From positions 62,001 to 126,000 of the forward strand of contig JAVBJN010000020.1 of NCBI GenBank assembly GCA_031546985.1: a stretch of DNA of 64,000 bases, in the 5' to 3' direction. A model generated the notes under the pieces. It was not told where the DNA came from. It ran no database searches and was given only the letters and a program-made list of their open reading frames with translations. Source of the DNA: JAVBJN01 sp031546985 (GTDB lineage: Bacteria > Bacteroidota > Bacteroidia > Chitinophagales > Chitinophagaceae). This document shows positions 25,544 through 32,316 of the stretch, piece by piece. A program made the translations under genes and the position numbers. Within the stretch, counting starts at the first letter, position 1; each line of letters begins with the position of its first letter.

Positions 25544-25996
25544 TTATTCTTTGTTTTTGGTATCTATTGTAATGGTAACCGGGCCATCGTTTACGAGATC
25601 TACCTGCATATCGGCTCCAAACTCGCCTGTGGCTACGGGCTTACCCATCAGCGTTTCGAGCTGTTTTACGGTTTTTTCATACATAGGAATGGCAAACTCG
25701 GGCCTTGCTGCGGTGATAAACGAAGGGCGGTTGCCTTTCTTCGTTTGGGCATGGAGCGTAAACTGGCTCACCACCAGCACATCGCCCGCTATGTCCTGCA
25801 CCGATAGGTTCATGAGCCCTGCTTCGTCGTTAAAAATGCGCAACTGCACTATTTTCTTGCACAGCCAGTCTATATCCTCATCGGTATCGGCCGGTTCAAT
25901 GCCTACCAAAATAAGTAATCCCCTGCCTATGGCGCTTTTCTGTTTTCCGTCTATGGTAACGCCAGCCTTGCTCACCCGCTGAATAACTACCCGCAT
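25544..25996 (-). CDS. dtd: D-aminoacyl-tRNA deacylase
   Basis: This 150-residue enzyme hydrolyses D-aminoacyl-tRNAs and glycyl-tRNA(Ala). ATG 25996 starts MRVVIQRVSKAGVTI, the standard DTD N-terminus. The catalytic SQFTLHAQTKKGNRPSF and the Gly-cisPro motif in NDGPVTI, which enforces chiral selection, are both intact. It is co-directional with the mazG-like gene and divergent from arfB over only 39 bp. A TATTTTTG -7 candidate lies at 26011-26018. Confidence 0.97.
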   Translation of the reverse strand: MRVVIQRVSKAGVTIDGKQKSAIGRGLLILVGIEPADTDEDIDWLCKKIVQLRIFNDEAGLMNLSVQDIAGDVLVVSQFTLHAQTKKGNRPSFITAARPEFAIPMYEKTVKQLETLMGKPVATGEFGADMQVDLVNDGPVTITIDTKNKE

Positions 25997-26004
25997 ATCA
26001 ATGT

Positions 26005-26031
26005 TTTGTTCAAAAATACAGCATAGCTTTG
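26005..26031. promoter_or_regulatory. Overlapping divergent promoters of dtd and arfB
   Basis: On the minus strand TATTTTTG (26011-26018) matches TAnnTTTG and ends 14 bases before the dtd ATG. On the plus strand TAGCTTTG (26024-26031) ends 4 bases before the arfB ATG, with a TTTG at 26005-26008 that could serve as a shortened-spacing -33 element. The arfB transcript would then be nearly or fully leaderless. Confidence 0.5.
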
Positions 26032-26035
26032 TGCC

Positions 26036-26434
26036 ATGCCGGACATCCGAAAAGAAATTAGCTATAAAACCTCCCGCAGCGGCGGAAGCGGCGGGCAACA
26101 TGTAAATAAGACCGAAACCCAGGTAGAGGCCAGCTGGAACGTTATGCAGTCTGCCGTTATTGACGAAGACCAGCGTTTATTACTGCTGAGCAAACTCAGA
26201 AACCGCATTACTGCCGATGGCAACCTGAGCGTAAAATGCCAGGAAACCCGCAGCCAGCTCGATAACAAACAACGGGCATCGCAACGGCTGGAGCAACTGG
26301 TAATGGCTGCGCTGGTGCCTCAAAAACAACGCAAAGCGAGCAAACCTACCCGTGCATCGGTAGAAAAACGCATACAGGCCAAAAAGATGGCTTCGGAGCG
26401 TAAGCAAAACCGCCGGAAAGACTATGGCATGTAA
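26036..26434 (+). CDS. arfB: ArfB/YaeJ-type peptidyl-tRNA hydrolase (ribosome rescue)
   Basis: This 132-residue protein is homologous to domain 3 of release factors. SGGSGGQHVNKTETQVEASW holds the GGQ motif that hydrolyses peptidyl-tRNA. The codon-recognition domain of RF1/RF2 is missing, as expected for ArfB. The C-terminal tail is strongly basic (QKQRKASKPTRASVEKRIQA, then ERKQNRRK) and would occupy the empty mRNA channel of stalled ribosomes. It is divergent from dtd. The symbol is given by family similarity. Confidence 0.93.
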   Translation: MPDIRKEISYKTSRSGGSGGQHVNKTETQVEASWNVMQSAVIDEDQRLLLLSKLRNRITADGNLSVKCQETRSQLDNKQRASQRLEQLVMAALVPQKQRKASKPTRASVEKRIQAKKMASERKQNRRKDYGM

Positions 26435-26485
26435 TTGCCAGCCTGCAAACCACAATAACCTTTACTTTTAAATAAATTCCGAGCC

Positions 26486-28024
26486 TTGAGCTTAAAGAAA
26501 CTGGCGGGACAAACCGTCTACTACGGACTGAGCAATATTGTGAGCAAACTGCTCAACTATTTTCTTACGCCCTTTTACCTGGGCATCCTGAGCAGGGCAT
26601 CTTTCGGCGAAATGTCGAACGTATATGCCTACATACCATTTGCCAATATTGTGCTCACCTATGGTATGGAAACTGCCTTTTTCCGGTTTGCACGCCAGGA
26701 AGACCAAAAAAAAGTACTCAGCACGTCTACCATTTCGCTGCTCCTTTCCACCATCAGTATTACGATTATACTGTTGCTGTTGCAAAACCCCATTCTTAAT
26801 TCCTACACCGGCGAGCTTGCGGGGCTCTCGGGGCACCCGGAGTATTTTACCTACGTGGTGCTCATTATGGCTTTTGACGCGCTTACAGCCATACCCTTTG
26901 CACAGCTACGGCTCGAGGGGCGGCCATTGCGCTATGCCGCCATTCGTATAGCAGGTATCATAACGGTTATTTTCTTCAACGTATTTTTCCTTTCCTGGTG
27001 CCCCAAATTATATGCCCAGGGTTATCACTGGCTTCCTAATGTAGAGCCGGGTGTAAACCAATTGGGTTATGTGTACCTGAGCAATATGATGGGCAGCGCG
27101 GTAACCTGGCTGCTGTTTTTGCCGCAAATCCTGCGCATTCATTGGAAATTCGACACCGCACTCTGGAAAAAAATGCTGCACTATGCCCTGCCGCTTATTA
27201 TTGTGGGTATGGCGGGTATGGTAAACGAAACTTTTGACCGGGCCTGGTTTCTGCCGCAATTTCTGCCGGGCAGCGATATGGAAGCCAAAAAAGAAACCAT
27301 TGCATTGTACAGCGCCAATTACAAACTGGCTATTCTCATTACCATGTTTATACAGGCATTCCGCCTGGGGGCAGAGCCGTTTTTCTTTAAGCAGGCAGAG
27401 GAGGGCAATGCCCAGCAGGTGTATGCCCGCATTATGAAGCTGTTTGTAATCCTGCTCTGTTTCATGTTCCTGTTCGTAAGCCTGTACCTTAATGTGTGGA
27501 AGATTTTCCTGCGCCAGCCCTTCTACTACCAGGGCATGACCATTGTGCCGGTGTTGCTGCTGGCCAATATGTTCCTGGGCATTTATTACAACCTTACCAT
27601 CTGGTTTAAACTTACCGACCGCACCACTACCGGCGCGATAATTACTGTAATTACCGCGATACTGGCCTTTGGGCTCAACTACTGGTGGATTCCGGTTATG
27701 GGTTATTACGGTGCCGCGCTGGCTACCATGACCTGCTATTTTATCCAGATGGCTATTTGTTACGCCTGGGGGCAAAAACACTACCCTGTGCCTTACGAAG
27801 TCCCCAAACTGCTGCTGTACATTTTCCTGGCAGTGGGTACCTACCTGCTGTTTAACTGGATAAACACTACCTACATTACACCCGGCGATATTTATGCGGC
27901 CCGGCCGCTTTCGCTGCTCACCGCCACGGTTATGTTTGGCGCGTATTTTTTCTTTATGCTGAAGGCAGAGAAAAAGGAGTTTGGCCAATTGCCAATTGTG
28001 GGGAAATGGATTGCTAAATTATAG
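26486..28024 (+). CDS. Wzx/MOP-type polysaccharide flippase
   Basis: This 512-residue inner-membrane protein has about 12-14 predicted TM helices. The start is TTG at 26486 giving MSLKKLAGQTVYYGLSNIVS; this matches how homologues begin and no ATG occurs in frame for the first ~39 codons. The PST-family hallmark NIVSKLLNYFLTPFYLGIL is at the N-terminus. Helices such as LIIVGMAGMVNETFDRAWF and MLHYALPL follow the MATE/MOP pattern. It probably flips lipid-linked oligosaccharide across the inner membrane. No glycosyltransferases are adjacent, so the substrate is unknown. Confidence 0.88.
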   Translation: MSLKKLAGQTVYYGLSNIVSKLLNYFLTPFYLGILSRASFGEMSNVYAYIPFANIVLTYGMETAFFRFARQEDQKKVLSTSTISLLLSTISITIILLLLQNPILNSYTGELAGLSGHPEYFTYVVLIMAFDALTAIPFAQLRLEGRPLRYAAIRIAGIITVIFFNVFFLSWCPKLYAQGYHWLPNVEPGVNQLGYVYLSNMMGSAVTWLLFLPQILRIHWKFDTALWKKMLHYALPLIIVGMAGMVNETFDRAWFLPQFLPGSDMEAKKETIALYSANYKLAILITMFIQAFRLGAEPFFFKQAEEGNAQQVYARIMKLFVILLCFMFLFVSLYLNVWKIFLRQPFYYQGMTIVPVLLLANMFLGIYYNLTIWFKLTDRTTTGAIITVITAILAFGLNYWWIPVMGYYGAALATMTCYFIQMAICYAWGQKHYPVPYEVPKLLLYIFLAVGTYLLFNWINTTYITPGDIYAARPLSLLTATVMFGAYFFFMLKAEKKEFGQLPIVGKWIAKL

Positions 28025-28087
28025 GCTGGTAAGCGTCCGTTGATGGAATTTCCCGTGGGGCAGCTGCAATAATTTTATACCCTTGTC

Positions 28088-28165
28088 AGGAAAGCAGGAT
28101 CTCTTCTTCTGTCATCCTGCGGAGCGAGGCACGAACGAAAGCAGGATCTCTAATGGAGAGATACC
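28088..28165. repeat. Dispersed GTCATCCTGC...GCAGGATCTC repeat
   Basis: A 40-bp element at 28111-28150 begins GTCATCCTGCGGAGCGAGGC and ends GAAAGCAGGATCTC. It differs from a 40-bp element at 54955-54994 at about five positions. A partial copy (GAAAGCAGGATCTCT) lies just upstream at 28090-28104. The ends are themselves inverted (ATCCTGC / GCAGGAT), so the RNA could fold. Confidence 0.75.
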
Positions 28166-28238
28166 GCTTTTCTCCTACGTCAGATGCAGGAGGACAGAAA
28201 TCACCTGAAGACCCTTGTTGCATAAGGGTAACAAAAAG

Positions 28239-28277
28239 AAAACCCTGCGCTTTCTGTAAAAGAAGGTGCAGGGTTTT
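28239..28277. terminator. Bidirectional terminator between flippase and MBL genes
   Basis: AAAACCCTGC (28239-28248) and GCAGGGTTTT (28268-28277) form a perfect 10-bp stem with a 19-nt loop. A runs and T runs on both sides suit the convergent gene pair that it separates. Confidence 0.78.
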
Positions 28278-28296
28278 CATATTACAGGACTAAGGC

Positions 28297-28944
28297 TTAC
28301 AGTCCCAATCCTACAAAAGGGTTATTCATTTTTTCGGAACCAATGGAGGTTTCCGGACCATGACCGGAGTACACAATGGTTTCGTCGGGCAGGGTAAACA
28401 AGCGGGTGTGGATGCTCCTAACCAGGGTGTTGTAATCGCCACCCGGCAAATCGGTACGGCCAATACTCATCTGAAACAGCACATCGCCGCCTACCAGCCA
28501 GTTATCGGCTTCATTGTAAAAGCAAACATGGCCGGGCGCATGACCGGGTGCAAAGATCACTTTAAGTGTACCACCGCCAAAAGGAATTTCCTGGTTGTCG
28601 TGCAAAAAGGCTTCCGGCTCGGGTGATGGATCTAACGGCACGCCATATCCTTTACCAATGGTAGGCGCAGCCTGCAACAACGGCAAATCAAGCTCATGAA
28701 TATGTGGTTTGAGGCCATATGTGTCAAATACCCATTTATTGCCAAATACATGATCCAAATGACCATGTGTATTCAACAACATTACCGGTTTAAGCCCGTT
28801 ATTATCGATATACTGTTGCAATTGCAGCCGCTCTTCGGGCGCATAGCAGCCCGGGTCTACAATAATGCACTCTTTATTGCCTGCAACCAGCACATAAGTA
28901 TTCTCCTGGAAAGGATTGAAAGTAAATCCTTTAATATGAATCAT
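28297..28944 (-). CDS. MBL-fold metallo-hydrolase (glyoxalase II-like)
   Basis: This 215-residue cytoplasmic metallo-beta-lactamase-fold hydrolase has the metal motif NTHGHLDHVFG (HxHxDH), a later His in APGHAPGHVCFY, Asp in VGGDVLFQMSIGRTDLPGGD, and terminal His in VYSGHGPETSIG. The GRTDLPGGD loop is typical of the YcbL-like glyoxalase II branch, which lacks the C-terminal substrate domain. Substrate is probably a thioester such as S-lactoylglutathione or a bacillithiol analogue, but this is inferred. Confidence 0.92.
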   Translation of the reverse strand: MIHIKGFTFNPFQENTYVLVAGNKECIIVDPGCYAPEERLQLQQYIDNNGLKPVMLLNTHGHLDHVFGNKWVFDTYGLKPHIHELDLPLLQAAPTIGKGYGVPLDPSPEPEAFLHDNQEIPFGGGTLKVIFAPGHAPGHVCFYNEADNWLVGGDVLFQMSIGRTDLPGGDYNTLVRSIHTRLFTLPDETIVYSGHGPETSIGSEKMNNPFVGLGL

Positions 28945-28962
28945 CTGTTAATCCGATTTTAG

Positions 28963-28981
28963 TAACTTTAGTTCAAAGATA
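28963..28981. promoter_or_regulatory. Overlapping divergent -7 candidates (MBL gene and giant barrel gene)
   Basis: On the minus strand TATCTTTG (28974-28981) matches TAnnTTTG and lies about 30 bases before the MBL ATG. On the plus strand TAACTTTA (28963-28970), a one-base variant, lies about 30 bases before the ATG at 29000. The two elements almost touch. Confidence 0.42.
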
Positions 28982-28999
28982 TCATAATACCAGAAACAC

Positions 29000-31900
29000 A
29001 TGCGCTACAGGCCCTCTGCATATATATTTCCCTTACTGTTATCGGTTTGCAGTGCGGCTTGGGTTTCTCCGGCCCATGCTCAGGCAGCCCAGGAAGAATT
29101 TGGACAAAACCGGGTTCAATGGCGCAAGTTTTCATGGCAATACCTCGATACCACGCACTTCAGGGTTTACTTCTACGATAAAGGCCGCAAGGTGACCGAA
29201 CTGGCCAAGATTATGGCCGAAACCGAGCTGCGGTCGATACAGGAAGAGATGGATGCGGTTTTTCCCCGCAAGATTAACCTCATCCTGTTCAATTCCTTTA
29301 CCGATTACAAACAGACCAATATTGGCAAAGACCTGCAACTGATCAACGCTGCCGGTACGCTTGATGTAGTGGGCGACCGTATGCTTATCTACTACAATGG
29401 TACCATACCCGACCTGCGGCTCCAGATCCGCAAAAGCCTTGCCCGTTCTATTATGGAGCGCATGCTGTTTGGCGAAAACGTGCGCGAAATTGTGCAAAAC
29501 GCGGTATTACTGAGCCTGCCCAAATGGTTTACCGATGGGTATGTACAATACATTGCCGAAGGCTGGACACCTGCCAAAGACAACCTGCTCAAGAGTAAAT
29601 TAATGAGCGGCCATTACAAAAACTTTGACGACCTGGTGCTCGAAGACCCCAATCTGGCGGGCGCCTCGTTCTGGAATTATGTGCGCATGGCCAATGGCAA
29701 GCAGGCTGTAAGCAACCTCATGTACCTTACCCGTGGCAAAAACGGCATTTCGGGTGCTATTGGTGCGGCGATGCGTACACCCTATAAAGAAACACTTAAG
29801 AACTGGAAAGAGTTCTACCTTAAAATATACCAGGAAGATATTGTGCAGCAGGAAATGCCCGATACCGTAAAACGTATGGCTACCCAAAGGGTAAAACCTG
29901 GCATTATTACCCGCACTTATGCTTTTAACCCGCTGAAAAACGAGTTTTCTTACGTGCGCATCCAGAATGGTATGTACGAAGTGGTGGTAGAAACCGCCGA
30001 TGGCGTAAAATCGGTGATCGTAGAAAGTCCGATCCGTGCACTTACCGAAATGGCCGATCCCGATTACCCGCTCATCAGCTGGGCGCACCGGGGCAATAAA
30101 CTCGCGATACTGTTCGATTATAAAGACCGGATGCGGCTAAAGGTCTACAACTCCTTTAAGAAGAAAGTAGAAACCTTTTACATTCCCTATAAAACCTACC
30201 AGCGCATTACCTCCATGCAGTTTATGGAGAATGACGAAGAGTTGCTGCTCTCGGCTGTGCGCAACGGGCAGAGCGATATATTCATCCACAACTTTAAACG
30301 CAACAAGTTTAAGCAACTGACCGACGATGCGTATGATGATGTGCAGCCCACCCGCATCCTGTCATCATACCGCAAAGGCATAGCCTGGGTATCGAACCGC
30401 CCGGGGCACGACCTTAACGATCATGAAGGCATGGTCAATTACAGCGGTGGCAACTACAATGTCTTTTTCTGGAAAGACCTGCCCAACAATACCAAACTGC
30501 TCAAGTGTACCGATGTTAAAGGCAACCACGTGCAGCAGCCCATTCAATACGGCGACGATCGCATTGCTTACCTGAGCGATGAAAACGGTATTCAAAACCG
30601 GTATTTCATCAACTTTGTGCGCGATACCGCCAACAACGATTCTACCTCGCTGGAGCCGGCTACCAATTACAGCCAGGGCATCATGTACCAGAATTTTCTG
30701 TACAACCGCAATGCCGTGGGCGATGTAATAAGCATGAACGGGAAATACTATTTCCTGCGCACGCCGGTAGATACGCTGAACCAGAAACCGAAAATTTCGG
30801 AACTGAAGCCTACTTCGCTGATGAAAGATGTGCTGAAGACCCAGGACCCTATGCAAACCATTGCAGAGGATAAACAACCAGAGATCTTCAAAAACTACTT
30901 CCTCAACGATTACGAAGAAGAGAACGATACCCTTGCCGTAAGAGCAGATAAAGAACCCAACCCGTTTACTGCACCGGTATCCAATACCGACGATCTGGTG
31001 GGCGACAACACTGTTCCTGAAGCACCTGGCAAACCCGCCAAACCCAAGCGGTACGATTTTAAATTCGCCACCGACTTCCTGGGTATACAGCTCGATAATA
31101 CCTTGCTCATTACCCGTTACCAGCCCTTTAACTACCTCGGCGGCCAGTTCGAAAACCCTACCCTGGGTGGTATGATACGCCTGGGCATTACCGATCTGTT
31201 TGAGGATTACCGCGTATCGGGCGGCTTCCGTTTGCCACTCGACTTTAACGGTAGCGAATACTTTGTGCAGGTAGACAATTACCGCCGCAGAATAGACTGG
31301 CGGCTGCTCTACTACCGCAAAACCGTCTTTAATTATTACGACCTGCGCAACCAGCGGCCACCCTACTACTCGCCATATGCCGAGAGAGGCCGTGTAGCCA
31401 CCAATTATGTAGAAGGTACCCTAAGCTACCCGTTTGATGCAGTACGAAGCCTGCGCCTGCATATGGGTTTCCGCAGCGACAGGCTCACTTTTAGCTCGCA
31501 GAACCAATACAGCCTCGACATACCAGACGATTACCAGAACCGTGCACTGGCCAGGCTGGAGTATGTGCAGGACAATACCATCAGCAACGCGGTAAACCTG
31601 CGCGAGGGTACCCGTTTTAAACTGTTTGCCGATTACCATTACCGGTTAAACAAGCCCAACAACAGCATGTATAACTTTGGGTTCGACTACCGGTATTATA
31701 AAAGACTGTATCGCCAGATTACCTGGTGCAGCCGCATCTCCGGCGCGCACAGTGGCGGCGACGATAAAATATTGTATTACCTTGGTGGTGTAGACAACTG
31801 GTTAAACCCGCAATTCAGCACCGCCACACAGATCGACTACAATGAATCTTTCGCGTATCAGGCCACTGCAACAGCCATGCGTGGTTATAAACAAAATGCC

Positions 31901-32263
31901 CGGAATGGTAACACTTACGGGTTGATCAACACCGAATTGCGCATCCCTATTTTTACCACGTTTATTAAGCGACCGCTGCAATCGGCTATGCTGCGCAACT
32001 TCCAGCTGGTGCCGTTTATCGATATTGGCGCAGCATGGTATGGTTTATTGCCTACAGACGATGCGCTGTCGCCCAATTATGTTTACCAGCAGGATCAGGT
32101 TACGGTTATACTCAACAGCAATACGCCCACTGTTCCGGTAGGCTATGGACTTGGCGCACGCACCACATTACTGGGCTACTACATTAAAGTAGATGCCGGA
32201 TGGAATATCGAGCGCAGATCGTATAACCCGTTGTGGATGTTCTCGATAGGTTATGATTTTTAA
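29000..32263 (+). CDS. Giant outer-membrane protein: peptidase-like N-terminus, TolB-type propeller, C-terminal barrel
   Basis: This 1087-residue protein has signal peptide MRYRPSAYIFPLLLSVCSAA (cleavage near SPAHA). Residues ~45-280 resemble a gluzincin peptidase domain: TTHFRVYFYDKGRKVTEL, KINLILFNSFTDY, then a helix IRKSLARSIMERMLFG where HExxH would be expected, and LPKWFTDGYVQYIAEGW. The zinc motif seems lost and the WFxEG glutamate is Asp. Residues ~300-560 form PD40 blades (NDEELLLSAVRNGQSDIFIH, WVSNRPGHDLNDH). A linker with acidic and Pro-rich sequence leads to ~350 residues of amphipathic strands ending in MFSIGYDF, an outer-membrane barrel. Function is unknown. It is widespread in Bacteroidota as far as I recall. 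Confidence 0.82.
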   Translation: MRYRPSAYIFPLLLSVCSAAWVSPAHAQAAQEEFGQNRVQWRKFSWQYLDTTHFRVYFYDKGRKVTELAKIMAETELRSIQEEMDAVFPRKINLILFNSFTDYKQTNIGKDLQLINAAGTLDVVGDRMLIYYNGTIPDLRLQIRKSLARSIMERMLFGENVREIVQNAVLLSLPKWFTDGYVQYIAEGWTPAKDNLLKSKLMSGHYKNFDDLVLEDPNLAGASFWNYVRMANGKQAVSNLMYLTRGKNGISGAIGAAMRTPYKETLKNWKEFYLKIYQEDIVQQEMPDTVKRMATQRVKPGIITRTYAFNPLKNEFSYVRIQNGMYEVVVETADGVKSVIVESPIRALTEMADPDYPLISWAHRGNKLAILFDYKDRMRLKVYNSFKKKVETFYIPYKTYQRITSMQFMENDEELLLSAVRNGQSDIFIHNFKRNKFKQLTDDAYDDVQPTRILSSYRKGIAWVSNRPGHDLNDHEGMVNYSGGNYNVFFWKDLPNNTKLLKCTDVKGNHVQQPIQYGDDRIAYLSDENGIQNRYFINFVRDTANNDSTSLEPATNYSQGIMYQNFLYNRNAVGDVISMNGKYYFLRTPVDTLNQKPKISELKPTSLMKDVLKTQDPMQTIAEDKQPEIFKNYFLNDYEEENDTLAVRADKEPNPFTAPVSNTDDLVGDNTVPEAPGKPAKPKRYDFKFATDFLGIQLDNTLLITRYQPFNYLGGQFENPTLGGMIRLGITDLFEDYRVSGGFRLPLDFNGSEYFVQVDNYRRRIDWRLLYYRKTVFNYYDLRNQRPPYYSPYAERGRVATNYVEGTLSYPFDAVRSLRLHMGFRSDRLTFSSQNQYSLDIPDDYQNRALARLEYVQDNTISNAVNLREGTRFKLFADYHYRLNKPNNSMYNFGFDYRYYKRLYRQITWCSRISGAHSGGDDKILYYLGGVDNWLNPQFSTATQIDYNESFAYQATATAMRGYKQNARNGNTYGLINTELRIPIFTTFIKRPLQSAMLRNFQLVPFIDIGAAWYGLLPTDDALSPNYVYQQDQVTVILNSNTPTVPVGYGLGARTTLLGYYIKVDAGWNIERRSYNPLWMFSIGYDF

Positions 32264-32268
32264 CTTTG
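32261..32268 (+). promoter_or_regulatory. Putative -7 element (TAACTTTG) for the DUF5686 gene
   Basis: TAACTTTG matches TAnnTTTG and begins on the stop codon of the preceding gene. It lies 48 bases before the ATG at 32317. Confidence 0.4.
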
Positions 32269-32306
32269 GCATGCAGGTTGTTTATATGGACTGCTTAAGA
32301 ATGACC

Positions 32307-32312
32307 AGGAGA
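32307..32312 (+). promoter_or_regulatory. Shine-Dalgarno-like AGGAGA before the DUF5686 gene
   Basis: AGGAGA lies 4 bases before the ATG at 32317 (a second ATG follows at 32320). Strong SD sites are uncommon in this window, so it helps to fix the start. Confidence 0.5.
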
Positions 32313-32316
32313 ACGT

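Noticed and set aside
25196..26434. Toxin-antitoxin system around the MazG-like gene
   Set aside because: The protein is a MazG-type pyrophosphohydrolase, not MazE/MazF; its neighbours are dtd and arfB.
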